Notes under the pieces: model-generated | The model's input: only the letters and a program-made list of their open reading frames with translations | What the model was told of the DNA's origin: nothing | Database searches by the model: none | From: Candidatus Nanopelagicales bacterium | GTDB taxonomy: Bacteria > Actinomycetota > Actinomycetes > S36-B12 > CAIYMF01 | Length of the DNA: 36,826 nucleotides | Assembly (NCBI GenBank): GCA_017848795.1 | Contig: JAFIHG010000016.1 | Coordinates: 1-36,826, forward strand | Reading direction: 5' to 3' | Part shown: piece by piece, positions 32,634 through 36,826 of the stretch | Numbering within the stretch: position 1 is the first letter of the stretch | How the letters are laid out: each line of letters opens with the position of its first letter | Program-made: the position numbers and the translations under genes

Positions 32634-33477
32634 GAGGTGGGGGGTCGGGTGGGTGGAGGGAAGCGGCGAGGTCGCGGAAGGCACCGATCCGGGGGTCGTC
32701 GGCGGGCAGCTGCGCAATGCTGCCGTCCCCGAAGCCGAGCGTGACGCTCGTGCCGGCCGGAACAACGGCTCTCGGGGCGGGCGGAGCCGTGTCTGGCTCG
32801 AGCGGAGGTACGGGCAACGGCTCGAGTGAGTCTCCGGGGTCGCGCATGCGGTTGTCGCCGGAACCATCCAGCGCTGCATCTCTACGCGGCGGGCGAACGT
32901 CGCCGAGACCGTGATCACCCGTGTGGTCCGAGTCGAAACGGGGGTCGCAACCACACGCTGATCGAGCGCAGTCGAGACGCTCATGACGGTGGCCCGCTCC
33001 GGAAGAGCGGACGCAACCATCGGTCGGTCGAGCGCAGTCGAGACCATGATCACCGACGTGGTTTCGACTGCGCTCGACCACCGAGTACTCGCCCGGACTT
33101 TCGGCGCCCGGCGGGCGCGCGGGGTCTCGACTGCGCTCGACCACCGAGTACTCGGCCGGTCTTTCGGCGCCCGGCGGGCGCGCGGGGTCCCTGACGCGAC
33201 TGCGCTCGACCACTGTGTGGGGGCTGGCCGGGTCCGGCGGCGGTACGGGTCCGCCCGGCGGGCGCGCGGCGGTGTGGAGGGTCGCCTCGCCGCGTACCGG
33301 CTCGGTCAGGACGGGGGTGTACGCCCCGAAGCTGGCCGGCAGGGCCTCCCCAGCGCTGTGCCGGGCGGACGACACACCGCCGGGTCCCGCGCCCGTACCG
33401 TCGGCCTTGTGACGACGGCCGGTGCGGCCGCGCGACGCAGGTGGCGGCAGGCGCAGCAGCCGCCGCAGCCAGCCCAC
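32629..33477 (-). CDS. Hypothetical ORF expanded by in-frame repeats
   Basis: 282-codon open frame directly after the GTPase stop (GTG follows the TGA with no gap). The first 85 residues (MGWLRRLLRLPPPASRGR onward) and the last 60 (VPAGTSVTLGFGDGSIAQ, ADDPRIGAFRDLAASLHP) look like ordinary protein. The middle 130 residues are a translation of the TCGAC repeat cluster, giving recurring VVERSRD and LDCARP peptides. No family recognised. It may be a genuine small protein in which repeats expanded in frame, or two unrelated flanks joined by chance. The stop is CGT TGA inside the hairpin arm at 32629-32633, exactly as in the DUF559 gene. Confidence 0.35.
   Translation of the reverse strand: MGWLRRLLRLPPPASRGRTGRRHKADGTGAGPGGVSSARHSAGEALPASFGAYTPVLTEPVRGEATLHTAARPPGGPVPPPDPASPHTVVERSRVRDPARPPGAERPAEYSVVERSRDPARPPGAESPGEYSVVERSRNHVGDHGLDCARPTDGCVRSSGAGHRHERLDCARSACGCDPRFDSDHTGDHGLGDVRPPRRDAALDGSGDNRMRDPGDSLEPLPVPPLEPDTAPPAPRAVVPAGTSVTLGFGDGSIAQLPADDPRIGAFRDLAASLHPPDPPPR
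32952..33215. repeat. Dispersed TCGAC repeat cluster, copy 2, with 63-bp tandem units
   Basis: Contains a relative of the 36-bp unit (32952-32978), then the 126-bp module 32994-33119 that is about 85 % identical to 3078-3203. The right half of the module, GACTGCGCTCGACCACCGAG plus GGCGCCCGGCGGGCGCGC, is repeated with a 63-bp period (33066, 33129), and a partial third copy follows at 33198. The inverted pair at 33023-33042 and 33057-33076 can form a long stem. All periods are multiples of three. Confidence 0.85.
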
Positions 33478-34053
33478 TCAGACGCCCGCTGCCGCTGCCT
33501 CGACGTCGTCGAGGACCGAGTACAGCAGCGCCAGCAGCACCGCCTTCACCGATTCCTTGTCGGTGGCGTTGCACGGCACGACCGGCACCCGTGGGTGCAG
33601 TTCCAACTGGGCGCGCAACGCGTTCTCACCGTCCGGGTCCAGCCCGTCCGCGCGGTTGAGCGCGACGACGAACGGCACCGCCGCCATCTTGCGGAACGCC
33701 GCGAGGATCCCCTCCGCCTCGACCAGCGACTCGGGGCGGGAGGAGTCGAGCAGCAGGACGTACCCGAGCATCCCCTCGCCGAGGATCTCCCACATGAAGT
33801 CGAACCGGTCCTGGCCGGGCGTACCGAACAGGTACAGCACGAGGTCCCGGTCGATGGTGATCCGCCCGAAGTCCATCGCGACGGTCGTCTCGGCCTTGCG
33901 GGACTTGGTGTGGTCGGTGATCCCGCGCTCGGTGGAGAGCACCGTGATCTCGCTGATGGTACGGATCAGCGTCGTCTTGCCCGCCGAGAACGGACCGGTC
34001 ACGACGATCTTGACCGCCGTACCGCCGTGGCGCCGGGCTTTGCGTGGCGGCAT
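33478..34053 (-). CDS. MglA/CvnD-like small GTPase
   Basis: 191 residues, Ras-like fold. Nucleotide motifs are P-loop VVTGPFSAGKTTLIRTI (G1), FGTPGQDRFDF (G3 region) and VALNRADG (G4, NRAD in place of NKXD). Such GTPases occur in actinobacterial conservons (CvnD) with a roadblock protein, and in Myxococcus MglA sets pilus polarity with its roadblock GAP MglB. ATG at 34053 overlaps the DUF4388 stop by 1 nt (TGATG) with GGGGG 5 nt upstream; a GTG at 34056 is possible. Third gene of the roadblock-DUF4388-GTPase set. Confidence 0.88.
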   Translation of the reverse strand: MPPRKARRHGGTAVKIVVTGPFSAGKTTLIRTISEITVLSTERGITDHTKSRKAETTVAMDFGRITIDRDLVLYLFGTPGQDRFDFMWEILGEGMLGYVLLLDSSRPESLVEAEGILAAFRKMAAVPFVVALNRADGLDPDGENALRAQLELHPRVPVVPCNATDKESVKAVLLALLYSVLDDVEAAAAGV

Positions 34054-35276
34054 CACAACCCCCGTACCCCGGCGATGAGCCGCAGCAGCAGGCTGCGGTT
34101 CACCGCCGGATCGCGCTCGATGATCCCCTGCCCGGTCGGTACGGGCGCCGGCGCGACTGCCATCGCGGTGGCACCGGCGGTCGGGGTCAGGTTCGTCTCG
34201 GCGTACGCCGGCGTGTTCTCGGGGTGCTCGACGCGGCGGCCGGGCAGGAACGGTTCGGGCCGCGGCGGTACGACCTCGTGACGCGCGGCCGGGCGGGCGG
34301 CGCTCTGCCCCGGTGCCAGGCCCTGGCCGGCGCGGGCTGCGGCGAGCGCGGCGGCGGCCGTGAGCGGGCCGGGCGGCGCGGGCGACGCCGGTGCCGCGGC
34401 TTCGGCAGCGGGCGCCGGTTCCTCGGCGGGCGACTCGGCCGGCTCCGGAAGCGTCGTCGCCTCCGGCTCGGGCACTGGCTCCGGCTCGGGCGCGGTGCTC
34501 CGGCTACCCCCCTCGGCGTCGCGCAGCAGCGCGAGGCGCCGTTCGACTGCGGCGATGTGGTCGCCGGAGCCGGCCGGCAGCACGGCGGCGAGCCCGCGGC
34601 GCGCCAGCCCGGCGAGCACGGTGACGACCGCGAACTCCCCGGACCCGGTGAGCTCGACCAGGTCCCGTACGGTCCGCCGGCCGTCGACGAGCGCGAGCAA
34701 CGACCACTCCTGCTGGTTCAGCGTGGGGTCCTGCTCGAGCACGACAGGCATCGACACGACCCCGTCGATCGACGGGACCACCTCGAGCAGCTCCTGCCAG
34801 GCCGCGCTGCGGGCGTTCGCCTCGGCCACCAGCCAGGTGTGCTCGAGCGCGATGCCGACGTCGTCGGTGTTGCGCGCGCCCGGGTCGAAACCGAACTGGC
34901 CGTCGGGCCAGCGGGTCAGGGCGAACACCGCGTCGACGGTCTCGTCGACGGCGGCCTCGCGTACCGTCGCGGCCTCGACGGCGCCCGCCTCCAGCAGCGC
35001 GCGGGCCACCCCCACCGGCGAGCCGGCGGCGCGGCTCACCGCCGCGCGCAGGGCGGAGTCGTCGACGGCGCCGGAGCCGACGAGGCGCCGTACCAGCCCG
35101 AGGCGGGTACGGTCCGCGCTCGCGCCGGTCACCTTGCCGTCGTGGAACCAGACGACCCCCTCGACGCGCACGTCGGTGCCGCGGTGCAGCGCGAGCGCGC
35201 CGCTCTTGCCGGTCATGGCCAGCAGCGCGAAGACGTCGGGCAGCCCGAACGCGTCCAGCGAACCGGAGAGGTTCAC
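34053..35276 (-). CDS. DUF4388 (PATAN) domain protein
   Basis: 407 residues, no membrane segment. An N-terminal DUF4388/PATAN domain (about 1-100) starts LSGSLDAFGLPDVFALLAMT and has GVVWFHDGKVTGASADRTRL. A helical middle (to about 260) includes LLALVDGRRTVRDLVELTG, a winged-helix-like stretch. The C-terminal 140 residues are Pro/Ala/Glu-rich with EPEPVPEPEATT, ending in VNRSLLLRLIAGVRGL, a possible docking helix. PATAN proteins often accompany roadblock proteins and GTPases in signalling modules. GTG at 35276; the gene overlaps the GTPase and lies 48 nt after the roadblock gene. Confidence 0.82.
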   Translation of the reverse strand: MNLSGSLDAFGLPDVFALLAMTGKSGALALHRGTDVRVEGVVWFHDGKVTGASADRTRLGLVRRLVGSGAVDDSALRAAVSRAAGSPVGVARALLEAGAVEAATVREAAVDETVDAVFALTRWPDGQFGFDPGARNTDDVGIALEHTWLVAEANARSAAWQELLEVVPSIDGVVSMPVVLEQDPTLNQQEWSLLALVDGRRTVRDLVELTGSGEFAVVTVLAGLARRGLAAVLPAGSGDHIAAVERRLALLRDAEGGSRSTAPEPEPVPEPEATTLPEPAESPAEEPAPAAEAAAPASPAPPGPLTAAAALAAARAGQGLAPGQSAARPAARHEVVPPRPEPFLPGRRVEHPENTPAYAETNLTPTAGATAMAVAPAPVPTGQGIIERDPAVNRSLLLRLIAGVRGL

Positions 35277-35324
35277 GGTCGGGCCTCCTGCGTGGTACGG
35301 GTGGGAACGGGTCGTGACATCGGG

Positions 35325-36191
35325 TCAGGAGACCGCCGTCGTGACCGGGTACGGCGACCAGACCCCGACGGGCGGCGCGGGGTGCGGCTCGGCCCGCTCC
35401 GGCTCGCCGTTCGCGACGAAGACCGCGGTACGCCCGCCCTCCGCCGGGCGCTGCTCCCCCGGCTCGTCGCGGTCGGTCTGCCCGACGTGCTGGCCGTACG
35501 GCTGCTGCGGACCGCTCGGTGGCTCGGCGTGGTGCGCGGCGGGCGCCAGCTGGTGCGGCGTCGGCGGCGGCTGCGGCGCCGGCGGCTGCTGCGGCGCCGG
35601 CTCGTACTCGTGCGGTGCGTGCTGGTGCGGCGCGTGCGGCTGCGGTGCGGACGGCTGCGGTGCGGACGGCTGCGGTGCGGACGGCTCGAACGGCGCCGAT
35701 GGCGCGAGCGCGCTCTCGTGCGGCGGCGGAGCAGAAGGCTCGGCATAGGACAAGTCCGGCGGCTCGTACGCGGGCTCGGCCGGCAGGTCGTCCTGCAGCA
35801 CCGTGCCGACGGCGACGGCGGCGCGGCGCACCTCGTACAGCATGAGCCCGGCTTTGGCGTCCTTGGCGGCGACCGCGACCAGGACCGCCTCGTCGAGCGC
35901 CGACACCAGGAAGACCGTGCCCTGCTCGCCCTCCACGTACACCTGGGACAGATCCCCGCGGCCCAGACCCTGCGCGGCCTTCTCCCCCAGCGAGAGCAGC
36001 GCGGCGCTCATCGCCGCGACCCGGTCCTCGTCCATCGAGGCGGGCAGCGCGGAGGCCATGGCGAGGCCGTCGAAGGAGACGACCGCGGCCGCCTCGAGCT
36101 CCGGGGCCTGCGCGAGCAGGTCGGCCAGGCACCGGTCGAGGCGGGCCGACCGGCCACCGGCGGACGGGAGGTGATCGGCGGAGACGGACAT
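35325..36191 (-). CDS. Roadblock/LC7 domain protein with Pro/Gln/His-rich tail
   Basis: 288 residues. The roadblock/LC7 domain spans about 15-135: LDRCLADLLAQAPELEAAAV, SFDGLAMASALP, LSQVYVEGEQGTVFLVSALD and AVLVAVAAKDAKAGLMLYEV. Such domains form MglB-like dimers that regulate small GTPases. The tail (about 145-260) is low-complexity with QPSAP repeats, encoded by three exact 15-bp units (35641-35685), and the protein ends in SPYPVTTAVS. CvnB and MglB proteins are about 130-160 residues, so the tail is an addition. First gene of the set; the ATG at 36191 is 175 nt from the inverted-repeat element 36367-36474. Confidence 0.88.
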   Translation of the reverse strand: MSVSADHLPSAGGRSARLDRCLADLLAQAPELEAAAVVSFDGLAMASALPASMDEDRVAAMSAALLSLGEKAAQGLGRGDLSQVYVEGEQGTVFLVSALDEAVLVAVAAKDAKAGLMLYEVRRAAVAVGTVLQDDLPAEPAYEPPDLSYAEPSAPPPHESALAPSAPFEPSAPQPSAPQPSAPQPHAPHQHAPHEYEPAPQQPPAPQPPPTPHQLAPAAHHAEPPSGPQQPYGQHVGQTDRDEPGEQRPAEGGRTAVFVANGEPERAEPHPAPPVGVWSPYPVTTAVS

Positions 36192-36366
36192 GTGACACCG
36201 CTTCCTGGACAGGGTTGGGGCGGACGGGATCCGCTGTACCTGCCATCGGCGCCGCCCCGTTCACCCTTGAGGCGTACCGGCAAGATCGAAACGAGACCGA
36301 AGGTGGCGCGCCGGCGACCGCACGGAGGCGAGCGGCCACGGTTGCCGCCCAAGTGCCGGCGACGAG

Positions 36367-36474
36367 CATGATCAGGAGAACGGATCGCGAGTCCCACGCC
36401 GCTGGTGCGGCCCAAAACGCGCCGAAAAGGCTCGCGGAGGCGCTGCGTACTGCCGTTTCGTTCTCCCGATCATG
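36367..36474. repeat. 108-bp inverted-repeat element, copy C
   Basis: The left arm CATGATCAGGAGAACG and the right arm (complement of CATGATCGGGAGAACGA) match copy B at 8721-8829. The length is the same within 1 bp but the interior is different. It lies in the 36192-36562 gap between the roadblock gene and the transposase; nothing else is recognised there except a likely IS left end after about 36490. Confidence 0.85.
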
Positions 36475-36562
36475 GTCCGAGCCGGAGTGCCAAGATCGAG
36501 CCTGTTGCACAACCCTCGGCGTGGGAGCCGGATGATCAGGTGGTGGCGCGAGATCATTTGGT

Positions 36563-36826
36563 GTGCCGCAGAACTTCCTGAGTGCTGATGTGGACCAGTC
36601 GTTCTTGCTCCCGCCGGATGTGCGGGACTGGCTGCCTGAGGACGATTTGGCGTGGCTGGTGATGGACGCGGTCGGCGAGTTGGATCTGTCCGAGCTCTAC
36701 GGGGCCTACCGGGCTGACGGGCACGGGCGGGCGGCGTTCGACCCGGCGATGATGGTCCGGGTGCTGCTGTACGCCTACGCGTGCGGGGTGTCCTCGAGCC
36801 GGCAGATGGCCCGCCGGTGTGTGCGC
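36563..36826 (+). mobile_element. IS1182-type transposase, 5' part (cut by window edge)
   Basis: 88 codons from a GTG at 36563 run off the end of the window. The start VPQNFLSADVDQSFLLPPDV with DWLPEDDLAWLVMDAV and FDPAMMVRVLLYAYACGVSS followed by SRQMARRC matches the N-terminal DUF772 domain of IS1182/IS4-type transposases. The IS left end should lie between about 36490 and 36560; GTTGCACAAC at 36503-36512 could be near it, but a terminal repeat cannot be confirmed without the right end. Confidence 0.85.

Noticed and set aside
34030..34053. ACGCAAAGCC sequence resembling a GEMM riboswitch core near the GTPase start
   Set aside because: It is simply the coding sequence for the basic N-terminus PPRKARRH, with no GGGCAAACC partner or tetraloop stem.

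Overview
The window is a high-GC chromosomal segment from an actinomycete. The order aroC-aroK-aroB-aroQ-pepQ-efp-nusB, a 13E12/DUF222 HNH protein, GTPase/roadblock/DUF4388 genes and repeats built on TCGAGCGCAGTCGAGAC all fit an actinobacterium, probably Nocardioidaceae or a relative. The family-level placement is inference; no rRNA is present. Almost all genes lie on the minus strand. The plus strand carries a hotdog thioesterase, tRNA-Leu, a large fibronectin-like protein and a partial transposase at the right edge.

Left part (1-10.6 kb): polA; a repeat-rich gap; a PaaI-type thioesterase convergent with a GNAT acetyltransferase; tRNA-Leu(CAA); then the aroC-aroK-aroB-aroQ-pepQ-efp-nusB run (chorismate synthesis, a proline peptidase, EF-P and an antitermination factor). 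aroC/aroK and aroB/aroQ overlap by 4 nt. Two 109-bp inverted-repeat elements sit at the aroK/aroB and aroQ/pepQ junctions.

Middle part (10.8-31.5 kb): a near-complete type IV pilus locus in a Gram-positive genome. It has pilM-N-O plus a PilP-like protein, prepilin peptidase, three minor pilins (PilV-, PilW- and a giant PilX/GspK-like one), two major-type pilins each followed by a strong terminator, and pilB-pilT-pilC. Between the pilins and pilC lie a divergent 1281-residue secreted protein of about twelve beta-sandwich modules and a DUF222-HNH gene. The leader of the first pilin gene holds a sequence resembling a cyclic-di-GMP-I (GEMM) riboswitch, and PilB begins with an MshEN-like domain, a fold known to bind c-di-GMP. 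The pilus may therefore be tuned by c-di-GMP at RNA and protein level.

Right part (31.5-36.8 kb): an AbiEi/DUF559-like gene bracketed by two inverted copies of a 72-76 bp near-perfect hairpin; a doubtful ORF built largely of in-frame repeats; a three-gene module of roadblock/LC7 protein, DUF4388 protein and MglA-like GTPase, which in other bacteria acts on pilus polarity or signalling; a third 108-bp inverted-repeat element; and the 5' end of an IS1182-type transposase.

The least explained content is the set of intergenic palindromes: (a) 108-109 bp elements ending in CATGATCRGGAGAACGA-like arms; (b) the 72-76 bp GTTGATCAAGGAGAAGG hairpins; (c) TTGGCGGGTG hairpins; (d) TCGAGCGCAGTCGAGAC repeats in two clusters 30 kb apart. 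Families a and b share a TGATC(A)GGAGAA terminus and may be related.
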